DNA from: Gyromitra esculenta
Lineage: Eukaryota; Ascomycota; Pezizomycetes; Pezizales; Discinaceae
DNA: 64,000 nucleotides
NCBI GenBank assembly: GCA_038503075.1
Contig: JBCAML010000012.1
Span: 1,364,001 to 1,428,000, forward strand
Direction of reading: 5' to 3'
The position numbers and the translations under genes are program-made. Below are positions 44,507 through 56,858 of this stretch, piece by piece. Within the stretch, counting starts at the first letter, position 1, and every line of letters begins with the position of its first letter. Under the pieces are notes generated by a model. It was not told the origin of the DNA and made no database searches. It was given only the letters and a program-made list of their open reading frames with translations.

Positions 44507-44985
44507 CTCCAGCCATTCCAGCGTCTCACGGGCATCATTTTTACGAGGGCCGCCATAACACCAGCTCTCTCGACTATATTCAGAATAAAAGACAGCAACG
44601 CTGATAACATCCTCGGGTACGATATTAAGTCGACCCCGTAAGCAAATATGCGCTGAAGCATCCAGTGTGATCGAATTTTCGTGGATATTATAGCTTTAAA
44701 CTCTTATATCATAACGCATGTCAGTCATTTCCTATATCCACCACTCCAAGTACATGTTTTATTGTCTGCCGCGTATTGGCAGAAATCCTAAACAAGTTAG
44801 TGGTATAAAACAATGTGCATAAGATTAATGTAAGTCGATATGCAATTGCTTTCTATCCTAAGTTGTTCATGAAACGAGCGACAGCAATCCCATACCCCCA
44901 TAGAATAAAACCAAGCGCAGATCCTAATACAACATGTTCATACATCCATGTAGACGATATACCTCTCTAGAGAAGCTGTTCCCAA
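44507..44985. other. Stretch without a recognisable gene
   Basis: A/T-rich, no ORF of note; ends where the GC-rich island begins. Confidence 0.5.
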
Positions 44986-45004
44986 TGCAGCGGCGTGGGC
45001 TGTT

Positions 45005-45149
45005 CATGGCCTTGTAGTAGCACAACTACCCGGCCGAGGCCGGCGGGCAGCGGTACAACCACCCACACAAATTTTCCTTCCTTTCCTCCTTTCCTTTTTT
45101 TTTTTTCTTCACCAGGAAATACCTACAGCGATCTTATATTTTTGATATA
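45005..45149 (+). promoter_or_regulatory. Promoter region with C/T-rich tract
   Basis: A GC-rich inverted repeat (CCGGCCGAGGCCGG, near 45031-45044) is followed by TTTTCCTTCCTTTCCTCC and a T run up to 45110. CTTCACCAG at 45106-45114 could be a 3' splice site of a leader intron. The ATG follows 35 bp later. Confidence 0.4.
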
Positions 45150-47245
45150 ATGCTCAGCATGTCGTTTTCCACCCGCTTCGGCGATGACAGTGTCCTCATG
45201 GGCGCTCTTTTTCTCTTCCTGCTCTCTTTTCTCGTCTCCGCCGACTATAAGCGCGTCTTCAAGTGGTGGAGTGCTCCTGGAGCGTATGTATCACACATTC
45301 CTGTTTTTCAATCATTACCTATATCGTGTCCTTTTTTTCTTTCGGTGTTGTGATCTTTAATAACGTGAGTGACATTATAGACCGCCAACCAGCCCAGCCC
45401 AAGAGGAGGCCCCCTGCGAGTCAGACAGGTATGAAAATATTTCAATTACCTCCTGTTTCTTGTCCATGGCTGACAAAAGATAGACCAGATGGGACCACCG
45501 AATGGGATGATGCCGTCGACGATATCCCGTCAAGCTGGGTCCCCGAGAACTCCTCTACAGATAGAGGAGCTGTCTCAGCCCACTTCACCGCGTCGGACCG
45601 CCTCACATTGGAGGACCTGTCTGCTACCGGACTCCACTTTCGAGTGGGGACCGGTTCCTATTCAGGATACGCTCGGTCTCAATTTGAGACCGTGAGGTTC
45701 TACGGCGTGGGCGTTGAGCCTTGGAAGACGGACCTGGAGGAGGATCACGATGGCAGCGATGATGCATCGTTTGATCCGTCGACACCTCCACCTCTTCCTA
45801 GCTCTGGCGAGGATAGCGACGACGATGACCAGGACGGGGCCCCGGGGTACACTTACGTCGAGAAGGGAAAGTGGGTTCCTGGCCGTGCCGCCCCAGGAAC
45901 CTGTGGGGATGAGACGACATCGTCTATGTCTGGACCGGAGATCGTGGTTGGAGAAGAGGACCTTCCAGCGCTCAGCCTACCGTCTGTTGATGGTAGCTCG
46001 CTGCAGGCCGGTTGGGTTGCTCCTCCTGCTGTGGTCTTGGTCGTCAAGACTGCGATGACGGTGGTGCCGGTACTCTGGGATATTATTTCCCGGTTTACAG
46101 AGCGCATGGAAAGCCTACCGGCCAACCTATCGTCGCAAACCCAATCCCTGGCGGAGGTGTCCTTGGAGCCGCCAGTCGACCCTCTAGACACCGCCATTGC
46201 TGACTTGTCTCCTGTGCTAGCCAGGATGTCCTTAGGGCCCGACGACTGTGGGATGTCGGACTGGGTCATGGATAGGCCGATGGAGACAGTTCCGATGGCA
46301 ATGGACTGGGATGTGGGGGAAGATCGGATGGATCTGGACGCCGAGAGGAACGCAGAGTTAGCACAGATGGAGACAGATCCAATCGCTACTCTGATCCCTG
46401 GAGTCCGGTCCTTGAACCTATTCGGGGGCGGACAGGCCTCTGGGTTGCACCAGTCAATGTTCCCGGTTCGCAGACCGGTCGCGAACATTGCTGTTGCTCC
46501 CGCGACCACCATGTCCGTCCCATTGGTTCATCCGGTAACAGTTGCCAACAGGGGTAATGATCCTGCCGTCCCTCACGGACTTCATGCCGCTCCTTCAGGA
46601 GTGACAGCATCAACTCCTAGTTGGGCCAGGATTGCTACTCCTACCAGAGCGGCTGCAGCGCTCCCTCAAAGACCGTCGATTCCGGTCCAAGTTGTTCCAG
46701 CCCAACTGGTGATCCCAGCGGTGGCGGTTCCACAGGCTCCGTTGACTCCAGCTGCACCGGTTCAAGTCCAGCCGGCTCTGTCGGTTGGGACAATACCACA
46801 GCAGCTGGCGATTCCGGCCGAGGTTCAAAGGCCTCTCTCCGCAACATCAGGGCTTACGCCTACGGTTTGTGGTTTTGAAACAGCTCCTTCGGTAGACTTG
46901 GCAGCTTTCGAGATGCCTGTTTCAAACCCAAACCCGATGTTTTGTCCCGAGCCCTTCCTTACCCCCGATGTCACTCGCGTGACTGCCTCTTGTTATGCTT
47001 CGGCAGCTAGCTTGACCGAAACCGAGACGACCCCGACGATTGACGGGCCGCCTCGGTCCACAACTTGTGGCCCTGCTAGTGGTTCTCTGTATCGTGCGAT
47101 GACCGAACAAGAGGCGGACGCCCTCCATGGTGATGCCGGCCTAGCTGCACATGCAGTGCTGGCTGGACAGGCTCAGATGCTCGTTGACGCAGCCGCGGAC
47201 AAGGCGCGGGAAGACGCAGCAGCTTTCTTCGCAAATTTGGAGTAA
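45150..47245 (+). CDS. Three-exon gene for an unknown secreted or membrane-anchored protein
   Basis: Exons 45150-45283, 45381-45428 and 45484-47245 join in frame to 648 codons. Introns of 97 and 55 bp have GTATGT and GTATGA donors, TAATAAC and GCTGAC branch sites, and TATAG/GATAG acceptors. Splicing replaces the unspliced 660-codon frame, whose first 75 codons are intron. The N-terminus holds a hydrophobic run; starting at the third ATG (45198) gives a compact secretion signal, MGALFLFLLSFLVSA, before DYKRVF. The body is acidic (DSDDDDQD near residue 170), then has one short hydrophobic patch (PPAVVLVVKTAMTVVPVLW), then a Pro/Val/Ala/Gln-rich part, and ends in an Ala-rich helix (about the last 45 residues). 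No family recognised. Third codon positions are much richer in G+C than in the 26.5-kb gene. Odd: no typical folded domain between signal and tail. Confidence 0.75.
45284..45380 (+). other. Intron 1 of the 45-kb gene
   Basis: GTATGT donor, TTTAATAACGTGAGTGAC near the end, ATTATAG acceptor; 97 bp, phase 2. Confidence 0.75.
45429..45483 (+). other. Intron 2 of the 45-kb gene
   Basis: GTATGA donor, GGCTGACAAAAGATAG end (branch CTGAC 10 bases before the acceptor); 55 bp, phase 2. Confidence 0.78.
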
Positions 47246-48900
47246 GCCTGTTCGGGGGAGGTAGTATTTAGATTTTTCTTTGGTCAGGCGTTTGGGTTTG
47301 CTTTTTTCTACTAGGGATGCGGTGGCATCTGAGGTTTGTTTTACTGACGGTGTTCGTTCTGGCGCGGATCGGCCTGGACTGGAATGTGTATAGTTCGGGT
47401 TCTGAGGGATGAGAACGGAGCGGGCGTTGTTCTGGAATCAGAATGCTTGGTTGGATTGCTCAGTAAGTACTTCTGACTTTTGATTTTTGATTTCCGTTTG
47501 CTGTGCTTTCATCTGTACTTCATTTTGGTCAATCGTCTTTTCTGCGTCGTTACTTCCTCTAGCATTCGTCCCATTACGAGCCACATTTGTGAGAGGTTGT
47601 ATTATTTCTCGCGATATCTGGTCTCTTGTTTCTATTCTACTGATCACCCTTATTGTACTCCGTTCTGTTTGACGGATCGCGTTCTCTTTATGCTTATTGC
47701 CCTTGAAGTTTTCTTGAAACGTCAATCGAATTGTTTCTGGCTTGATGGACTGTCCTTCGTCTGGGCACTTCCCTGCGAATAACGCGAATTGCAATCATAC
47801 TAACCTTCTTCAAGTTCTCTCTGCGGACCCCTTCCGTCGTGGACGTAACCCGGAGCAGCCCACTCGCGAGTCGGCGTCGTGCACCTGGATAGACTCGGTG
47901 CGGCCGTGGTGGAGCGAAACCCCACCGGGAAAGGTCGTCCGAGGATTCACCGGGTCCTCCGAAGGCACTCCGGACTATTGGGGGAGTGTACCAGTCTCCG
48001 GGACCTAGATGTCCAATTCTAGGATGATGGCGTGAGTGAGTGGACAGGATAAGCTAGATCAGCGCTGCCCGTGAGGGTACGCTACGACTGGGCACTGCAC
48101 TGAAGGATATGCCGGATTGAGAGCATCCTCCTGAGGGAGGAAGGGCAACTCGATTCCTTGCGCTTCACACTCGCACGTCGGACTAGATGGTTGTCGAAAG
48201 TCACGGGTATTGATTGGCCGGCTCTAACCTGGTACTCTTGTTTGCTGAGGGGGTGAGGGGGAGACTTGGTTCGGCTGAGTACGGGGGTGAGTAGCAGGAG
48301 CCTCCGCATTCTGGTCATCTCAGGATGTTCACTGCCGGCTGGTAGTCGAGTGACCTGGCTGGGTTACTCCTTTGGCTTCGGCAGACTGTCGAGTGGACAA
48401 AGAAGGATGCCCAGCATCTTCCAGCGTGATGATCCCAGACTGCATCCAATCTGGGATTTGAACTCTTGGCTTGGGCGACCACGTCGATCTTGCTGCGGAT
48501 CCAGGTAAGCCCAGAATTTGACCCCTGAAGCTGACGTGACCTGGCGGAGGTTGGGCGAGGAGGGGGAGCAGGGACACGGACCTGGGCAAAGTCGGCATTA
48601 GGACTCTGTCTGGCTCCGGTTGAGCAGATGGGCGATCCACAGTGCATAGGCTCTTTTGCCTCCGGTCTTCTTCCGCAAGGTCAGGACTGGTTCCTGGCGC
48701 AAGCAGGAGCTTCTTTCATGCGCCCACGGGGTCATGCGAGAAGCGTGTAATCGAGTCGCCTGGGGGCTGGCCTTAGGCCTTCTAGCGATCCTTCGGGTGA
48801 GCATGCTCCAGGTCCCTCAGCAATGGGAGAACACCTTGTCGCGGTGCTGGGGCTTTTAACCAAGTTTCTCCTGACCCTTTATTTGCTTCCTTAGCGACCG
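47246..48900 (+). other. GC-rich tail of the island, no clear gene
   Basis: No ORF above about 118 codons and frames open on both strands. Splice-like signals exist (CAGTAAGT at 47461; CCGGTAAGT at 48899-48905 with an acceptor TTTCTAG at 48973), so a non-coding or 3' UTR transcript with introns is possible. A perfect 8-bp stem (ATCCCAGA...TCTGGGAT, 48432-48457) is present. I cannot assign this stretch to a known element. Confidence 0.35.
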
Positions 48901-51873
48901 GTAAGTTCTTGCAATTTCTATTCTCTTCGGTGGTAAAATGTGCTCATTGGGTTCTCTGTGTATGCCTTTCTAGGAACTATTATCGTTGCGGTTGAATTTA
49001 TTGCGCCAACATTGCTGCTTATTTCTCACCGTGGTACAATGTTTACTTCAATCAACATCTTATATAGTACGACATTTCATCCTGTCTGCCGGTTGACATA
49101 TGTTGATTTTGTTTGTTGGCAGACCCCCGCACTGTGGCCTTTTCGCTGAGTGAGTTGCTCTCGTCAAAGGCTCTGCTACTATTTACAAATACGTAATAGG
49201 GATCTCCGAGTAGGACAGAGTACCGTCTACGCGAGAAAAGTGTACAGACGCACATCGAGGCCAGTCCATCTTTAGTCCACTGTAAGTGACGATACCTTCC
49301 TTCCAACCGTCTCAACTGTCCATTAATTCCAGTGCTAAGGACACAAGGCGTTGTCCTGCAGTCAATGGTTGATTACTATATCTCGATTGCCACTGTGGTA
49401 TGTCCCTGATACTTGTCCTTAGACTTGTCTCAAATGTTATCGATGTGAGAATACTGTGGGTCGTGCCAGATCAAACGACATTGTTAGTATCTTCACCCTA
49501 CCGGGAGAGAAATCAAGTAACATTTGTAGGCATCAGGCTGAAAATACATTAACAATTCCAGCGGTAGATTCCGCCACGGATAATAGGTCAAGATTAGCTA
49601 TGAGATAGGTACTAATACGTTTCAAGGTCACAGACCGTTCTAAGAAAAAACGCTATCCAAATGGCTGCTACTAATCAGATACGCACTTTTCCGGTTCAGT
49701 ACCGTCACCCGAAAAGAGCGACGCAGATGGTAATTCGTTAGAACTGCTTGTGCTTCGCTAGTGCACAGCTCGGTATCATCAGTGCATTGATCGAAATGAT
49801 GCGGAATAGTTCAACAAGCGATGATTCCATGTCATAACAGGTATGTTTAATAGAGGTTTTCCGATACTCATTTATACAAACAGATGAAATGCCACCCTAT
49901 CAACCAATTTATTGTGAAATAACAGGCAGGAGAATTAAACTTCGCAAGGAACATGAACAAGGCCTACGGAAGGATGACCAAGCGAAGATAGTTGAAAAAT
50001 ATCGACTCTCTGATAAGTAGATCAGGATTATCTTGGCTTGCCCTTGTTCTTCGTCCAGCACCACTACCATCAATCGTTGTTCAAGGCCGGGTAAGCTAGA
50101 AGTCCTCGTTACCCTATCACAATCAAACGACTGCGATGTTCCACTTACATCCAACATTTACCACCCCTTGTCGCGGATGACAAGCATTCTATCAATTTTT
50201 TAACATCATGGACAGAATGCGTGCATACAAAAGCTTTTGTAGATATTGATTGCTTCACTATCAAGATCCACATTGCATGATCACAGGGACATAGCATATT
50301 CTGATCCTATTTTTTAAAGAAAAGAGGTAAACGTTTGCCATTGTGCCTGCCTCAGTCATAAGAGTGTTAGTATATCCCATGGCGTAACAAGATCGCTCAA
50401 TTCGCAGGGTAGGGCTGACATATACGAAACAACAAAACGGTGTGCGGGGTATCCTATCACACACCCGAATCATCTTATGTAGCTAATGCTAATCGAATGC
50501 GGTACGATGATTCTGATACCCTGCTTCTATCCTTTGTCAATGGAATACCGATTTTTTTACAAGAATGGTAGCGGAATGCCAGTACAAGTCAATCCTTCCT
50601 ACGGCCTATATCCGGAGCGGAGAAGCATGTCACATGTAGCACATTTCTCAGATGGCGGTTAAAGCTGCTCAGATCTCATCGGATTCTGAGGGCCCCTTTA
50701 TGTAGCGAGATATCACTCAGCAGTGAATAGCCGCTCCACCGACTCCACAGACGGTCAAAGGATCTTCATATAAATCTATTTTGTAGTAAAGATGGAGATT
50801 CTTTCCAAGATAGGAGATAATGGTAAACTGTGTAAGGTTGGTGGGGACTTTGGATTACTCATTAAGCTCGGTCTACCGGTTGCCAGATGTAAATATGTCG
50901 CAGAATTCATCCCGTGAGATCGGGGTTTGTTATATTTCGCCATGATCGATTTGTGGTTTCAGCATGGTTCTATCAATTGTTTTACAGACATGAGCACAGT
51001 CCCTTAAGCTGCTTCAACAGCAATCAGCATCACTCTTTCTAGTACTGAACGAGTTGTACTCATTCCCAGATACTTTTGTCGAAGACATCGGACATACGAT
51101 ATCGGACAGGTAGTAAAATGTGAAAGCGGGAAGTATTGTTGATCCCAGCGTACGCACTTCTCCGATGCTCGTAAGTAATACTACCCGCAAATATTTTCTG
51201 AGCTTTGCCAATAGCTCAAGGAATGATTTATGGCTTGGAGAGCTTTTCCGCGTATAATTCATTGTTTCACGAGGTTTATCACCACCACAATTCTCTGTAG
51301 CGGTGGAATATAGGTGAGAAGCTATCGCACGCGAAAAAGTTTCCTCTTAGACGTACTTGTAAGCAAATCACTCTTCACCATCATTAACGCAATCCTGGCT
51401 CGAAACTGCAATCGCAGAACGCAGACAGCATACAGCGATTCACTAGATATCAGAGATACCTCAGTTGCTATTCGCACTATGACCCGTCACATAGATTCCG
51501 TGTTCGAGTGAGCAGGCGCTGCTATATTAGTACGAAAGACGACATGCGAACATTTCTCATGGCCCCAGCGGATATTTGTTTACGTACTGTAAGCGGGACA
51601 AAGTTACGTTCAAGGAGAGAGAGGACTAGAAAACCCTGCCCCTCATTCTGGATGGACAAGGCTTCGCTCCCATATGAACAGCGGAGGTTAAGAATGGGGG
51701 CAAGAGTTGGCACCCTTTCATTTCCGGTTGCATTTGAGAGCACACAAGGCGCCGATGAAAGAGCAAGATAGTAGGAACTAATCGAATAACCCTACCGAAG
51801 ATACCGGATAGTTTTCACATTAGCAGCTGTATCAGATTTAAGGGTTTTTCAAGATCTGGACTACGGTAGCAAC
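48901..51873. other. Stretch without a recognisable gene
   Basis: A/T-rich again. ORFs up to about 87 codons on both strands, none with motifs. Confidence 0.5.
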
Positions 51874-52311
51874 CTAAATGATAAGAACACAAGCAACATA
51901 GTCTGCAAAAGATGCGCCAGGCCGTTTGTCATGAGGATATAGTGCCTGGAGGTCGTCACTTCGATCATGTCTCACCGTTGGAGCGCGCGTATCGCGCCCG
52001 CTAAATCCATCTTCGGGGCTGCCTTTTCCAGAGGCCAGCCCTGCTGCACCCATAGAAAAGTCACCGTCTAGCATGTGACCTAGTCTGTCAGTTGACCACC
52101 ATGGGAAATGATGTTTTCCATGGCTGGGAAACGGAGTTTTGTATCTTAGGCGACACTTACGCAAGACCTGCGAAGAGTTTGATGGATGCGTAGCCAAGTG
52201 CAACTGGAACATGAACTCCTGGGCGCTGGGCGTTCTCTGCATTTTCATTTTTGAGGCGTGTCCTTCAAATGATCTATGCCAAATGAGAATATCTGTGCTC
52301 GCCTGCTCCAC
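51874..52311 (-). pseudogene. Probable copia pol remnant (pre-integrase / integrase start)
   Basis: A 145-codon minus-strand frame with ILIWHRSFEGHASKMK followed by RTPSA, then a lone Cys in RKCRLRYKTPFP, then DRLGHMLDGDFSM. This parallels, in order, the copia signature W-H-R-x-x-G-H-A-S, the zinc Cys pair, the K-x-x-R-x-P-F-P motif and the P-L-x-R-x-H-S-D-x-x-G-P-M motif. One residue is inserted in the first motif and one zinc Cys is lost. It would be a piece of a decayed polyprotein. No LTRs were seen beside it. The alternative is a chance ORF, but four ordered partial motifs argue against that. Confidence 0.45.
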
Positions 52312-53088
52312 GACAATAACAAAGCTGAGGGGCTGTACTGTCTCAGAACACGTACTTGAAGGTTACCGGGCGATTGGGCCAACTTACCCTTGGCTCTATG
52401 AATTGCTCATTAATCACAGAAGCTTTGGTATAGGATGATAACCAGGCGTTATAATAAGAGCTTGTGAAAATCGAGAACTTTGTCAAATGCAGTTTTGAGT
52501 ATTCGAATATACATACCGGCGTTAAACTGATTAAGTGCTACTTGCCCTACACAGCAAACACTGTTCACGCAGAGATTGTGGATTCTTTAACACCGACGAG
52601 TTGAGTAGCCACTAGCCGTCTAGTGCAAGTAGTCACAGCATAGCGAGCTTTGATGATCCCGGGTGCTGTATGAAACCATAGTACTAACAAATCGGAGATC
52701 GAGCAAGTCGAATGACACTCAATCTCAATCTGATGAAGTGGCTTGGCCAATCATTGCAATCACGGAGAATTACCTCGGGTTATGATTCAGCGTGGCCGTA
52801 AACACTCGATAGGCCCTCCAGTGACGCCCAGCAACTGTGGCTTCATGGGCCCAAAATAACTGTACAGGAAAGCCAGGCCGCCACGAGTCGCCTGTTCCAG
52901 TCTTTAACGTACCTTACCACGGGGCTGTTGCACGTCACCCAGTATTTTGCGGCTTCTTGTTTGAGCAATGACACAATATAGGACCTGCTATGCACAGCCA
53001 CCTGACGGTGCGCCCTATATGCTCATGCATGGCAACTCTCCTCCCGATTTCCCCTGCCAGGCCTGGCTGATAGGCTTAATAAAATAAA
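52312..53088. other. Stretch without a recognisable gene
   Basis: Short ORFs only (52565-52750 minus). Nothing recognised. Confidence 0.5.
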
Positions 53089-53096
53089 GGCACAGG
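53089..53096. repeat. 8-bp target duplication of the MITE, left copy
   Basis: GGCACAGG, identical to 53514-53521. Confidence 0.9.
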
Positions 53097-53513
53097 TAGT
53101 GATGTCCACGAGCCGAGCCAGAGAACCCACGAGCCGAGCCCGTTCGAGCCACAATTTTAGAAGCTCGAGCTTGGGCTCGAGCCCTGACTAATCAAATGTA
53201 GATTTTGCTTGTGGGTGATGAGACTTTAAACTCAGGCCCTCCTTACCCCAGGTTCAGTTCTAGACAAGCCCCTAACTTGCTTTCGCTAGCAACTCGAACA
53301 GCAGGGTAGGTGCAGCGGGTGGTTTGTTAGGTTTCCGTACAATCACAGATAATCACTCCCTACTACGCGCCCTCTCACCCCCCTCCCTCTGGGCTCGAGC
53401 CTAGGCTCGAGCCTAACTGTCCAGTTCGAACACCACGAGCCGTAATAGCCACAAGCCGAGCCAGCTCGAGCTCTCCCCCGGGCTCGTCTCGAACAGGCTC
53501 GTGGACATCACTA
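53097..53513. mobile_element. hAT-type MITE, 417 bp
   Basis: Perfect 18-bp terminal inverted repeats, TAGTGATGTCCACGAGCC at the left and its complement at the right, with an 8-bp duplication, the hallmark of the hAT superfamily. The subterminal parts are packed with GAGCCGAGCC and GGCTCGAGCC motifs in both orientations, including a perfect 22-bp palindrome at 53392-53413. Such motifs are usual transposase-binding sites in hAT elements. It has no coding capacity, so it needs a transposase from elsewhere. Intact ends and an identical duplication suggest a fairly young insertion. Confidence 0.93.
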
Positions 53514-53521
53514 GGCACAGG
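53514..53521. repeat. 8-bp target duplication of the MITE, right copy
   Basis: GGCACAGG, identical to 53089-53096. Confidence 0.9.
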
Positions 53522-54794
53522 ACAGCTAGTAGGCAGGATAGCTGGTATGAGGGAGTTACTGAATGAGATTGATGATAAACTAAGCTACTCCCATAACTCA
53601 TACTTAAGGAAAATCAATCTCAGTACTATCGTTCCCTACACACTGTCCTATCCAACCCGGCATAACATTCTTTCCGGTTGGTACAACTAACTACCCGCGC
53701 AGGCGTATTAGAACGCCGAACACATGATATGCACATGAGTCCTACTTAGACAAACATTGATTGCTCTATCTCAACAATCCCATTCCAGAGCACTAGCGCT
53801 TTCAGGCACGAAAATGGCTTGAGATACTTAAAGTATAACCATTGTACACTCCCTGGCTTCTTAAAACTTTGATAATAATCGCATAATATTGGTTATGTTA
53901 ATCCTGGACAGATTGAATCGTGCATGCCAGTGAACGACTTCACAAACAGGGATTCATAAGCAGTGGGCTGCCGCCGATGCGTCACGAGCTGCGACAACGA
54001 TAACCCGAAAGTTGTGATTTTCGACGACTGTTGGAAGTCTCTTTCTCTGTATAAATAGCTTATATAGCTTGGCCTGGCCATAATGCATGTATTCTATCAA
54101 ACGCCTAGTACAACTGGGGGTGTTGTCAATCTTCGAATCAAGAGTGGACAATAGCATGCTTAGGGCAATGCGCCTCGGTTCTTTCTCTTTGTGCTCCATG
54201 ACGTCTGCTAATCTCCGGTGTACTCTAAGACCTATACTAAGCATCACAAGGTATTAGAACGAACCTCTCGGGTTTCAAACAAACTACTGCCCGTTAAATG
54301 CCCTCTGAAGAGTGGAAGGGGCTCATAGAAAGGAAAAATTGCATTGATTGCATTGGCAAAATGAAGACCCGAAAATAGGAGCCAGGCGCACTCACATGTG
54401 ATACCTTCAACAGTTTGCCCGGGATCTCAGGCTTCGGGGTCGTGCCTCACGCACTATTCCTGCGCCACCATATATTTATCAAAATCAGTTGCAATACAAC
54501 TGGTGTAGCCACGCAATGAGAGTAACACATTTTAAGACAGATGTTACGGCTTCTCATAGAGTTGCTCAAGTCCAAGACGGATGAAAAAAACATTAGATAT
54601 CCAGTAAATTAGCCAAAGATATAAGACCAGGACTACGGCGAACCAGCAAAAGAGAAGTGTAGAAGGCGGAAGTAGTGGATCCTATGGTAGGAGGAGAAAA
54701 AAACGATCTTGACGGGGAGCATCAGAAAGGTGAACTGTATAGTGAGCATGAGTGATTAACTGTATGAGAGTCAGCAGCAATTCACCCCCCAAAA
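53522..54794. other. Stretch without a recognisable gene
   Basis: Minus-strand ORFs at 53893-54081 and 53954-54247 overlap in two frames; no motifs. Confidence 0.5.
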
Positions 54795-54980
54795 TTACAA
54801 AAAGTTCACCACTTCTCCTTCGCCCTATCCCTCGCCCACTGCAGTGACTACGTCTTTCCCTGATGAGTACGTGGCTACAAATATGTGCCCGGATGGAGAT
54901 TTGAACGCATATTGTTGCGGGTTGTCATCATTCCCGGCCAGAGCACCTTGACCGCTAGGCCAAGGCGTCGGGACGAACTG
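54795..54980 (-). mobile_element. tRNA-derived SINE, subfamily B, copy 1
   Basis: On the minus strand: GACGCCTTGGCCTAGCGG (A-box-like), GCGTTCAAATCTCC (B-box-like), GACGTAGTCACTGCAGTGGG and the family end GTGGTGAACTTTTTGTA. It shares the 3' end and the ACGTAG.CACTGCA body with subfamily A but has a different head, with an extra segment (GTAGCCACGTACTCATCAGG) after the B box. Confidence 0.82.
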
Positions 54981-56858
54981 TTTGCGTGATTGGTAATGAT
55001 GAGCACCATCGTGACTGCTTCCGGCGCGTGACCTTCCTGCTTACTACGCCCACAGAAATACAGCCCTGCCTCCCCAAAGAGCCTCAAACCGCCCCGCGAA
55101 ATCTACATGCCCGAGAATCAAGATATGCAGTTGACTGGGGAGTTTATGTAGTATCTTGAAATCTCTCCCGCATATAGGGAGCAGTTCCGTATCGGCATTA
55201 TTATTGTCATGTGGATTTTGTCCCTATGAACTATATTTACAGAATTTATCCCGCATAGTAGTAGATGTTCCACCATTGTGATGGGCTCTTGATAGTCGAA
55301 ACAATCAAGTATCGAGGTCACATGGCGAGTAGTGATTTCACTTCCACATCCCTCATACGTGGCGCTCGTTACCAAGAAGATGGGAATTCATGTGTTTGAA
55401 ATTGGCCTTGCGAGAGCGGCGGGTCAAGATACAGATTTTATTGAGATAAGGGTCATCAATGTAGCGTGCCGATTGAGCGATGAATGTGCATACTCGAATG
55501 GAATGTCACGTGAAGTGTGTTTAGCCGCCAATCTTGGTCTTGCACAATCTTTAGTCTGACGGAAGATTTTTAGGGACAGTGTCATTGAAAGTAGCGTCTA
55601 AGAGTAGCATTAAACATGGAGATGTGGTTTTTTTATTCCAGATACATGTTCCCTCCATAAGTATGGTGACTACTCAAACGTCGATTAGTAACACATGCGC
55701 AGTTTTGTATAAGAATGGCACGATAAGGACAACGGTAATCTGTTGCATTCAACCAAAATGACCGTAAATCGATTGAATTCTTCCGACACAGTCAAAAAGA
55801 TAATCCTGTTTGAGCCTGAGGTGTGTTAGACAAGAGCCATGTATCCCACTACCGCCCAGATCTTTATTCCGCCACATACCTTTATCACGTGACTTCGCGC
55901 GTCTGTTGTAGATTTACGTGGATATGAATCCTCGCAGGATCCCTCGGCTATTCTCTGCAGACTCGCCCGTCGCTGCGAGGCATCGCAATCACCCATACGA
56001 AGAGCTATTTCCTCGATATTTCCTCACGCAACGCTGAGTGAGGTATACTCTTCCGCGGTTCAGAGATATATTCCCTGTTCCCGATAGTTTAGACGCAACA
56101 ACCAATACCTGCCTCATATTTAAGACCCATAACGGAACCTTGTACTCTTTGATTTGAGTAGTGCAAGCTTAATATTCTGATCTTCAATACAAAATGATTG
56201 GAGAGAATCAACTTCACTAAATGAATATTTGAAGTTGACAGAAATAATCATGGAGTTGTTTCTGTGCTATGTTGATGGAATGTTGAGGCGATGCTAGGGG
56301 TGGAAACAAGGTTTACACCTTTCGCTAACAGATTTTTTTACCGAGTATGTATATTTTGTCACATTCGCGGTAGTTCTGAGAACGCTCCCATCATAACCTC
56401 CGATGGTAAAAAACCAGGTATTACTCCACCACAACCACTTACCGTTATGTCCTAAAGAAATCTACAGAGCTCCATTACAAGCCTTCCAGGCTTTGCAAGC
56501 ATTCTTATGGAACTTTGTTTGCTGCGAGTGTTGGTATTTCGACTAGAAATGGTGGCCCAGGCCTAAGTGTGTTTGCGCGATACCTTCTCTGTCAGTGGGC
56601 CAGTTCTTGCTGGTGCGGGTGCGTTGGTCTTTGCTCCTGCTGTAATGAGTGATATGCACTCACAAAGGAGAGTAATACGGCTGGTCCATGAATACTATTA
56701 TATATTTAAGGTCTTGATGCGTGTCACGTCTTCGTTGCGTGTTCCATGATTGTAGACAAATAGCCGGCATTGTTGTGCCACAAGTCTTGGCACTGTGGCT
56801 GTTAGGCCTAACCCGAGGCGTGCATTGAGTCAAATAAACGATAGATTGGGAGGGTTTG
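54981..56858. other. Stretch without a recognisable gene
   Basis: Short ORFs (55118-55375 minus, 55332-55559 and 55579-55761 plus) with no motifs. Confidence 0.5.

Noticed and set aside
45853..46512. 219-codon minus-strand ORF opposite the 45-kb gene
   Set aside because: A shadow of a GC-rich coding exon; composition follows the plus-strand codons.
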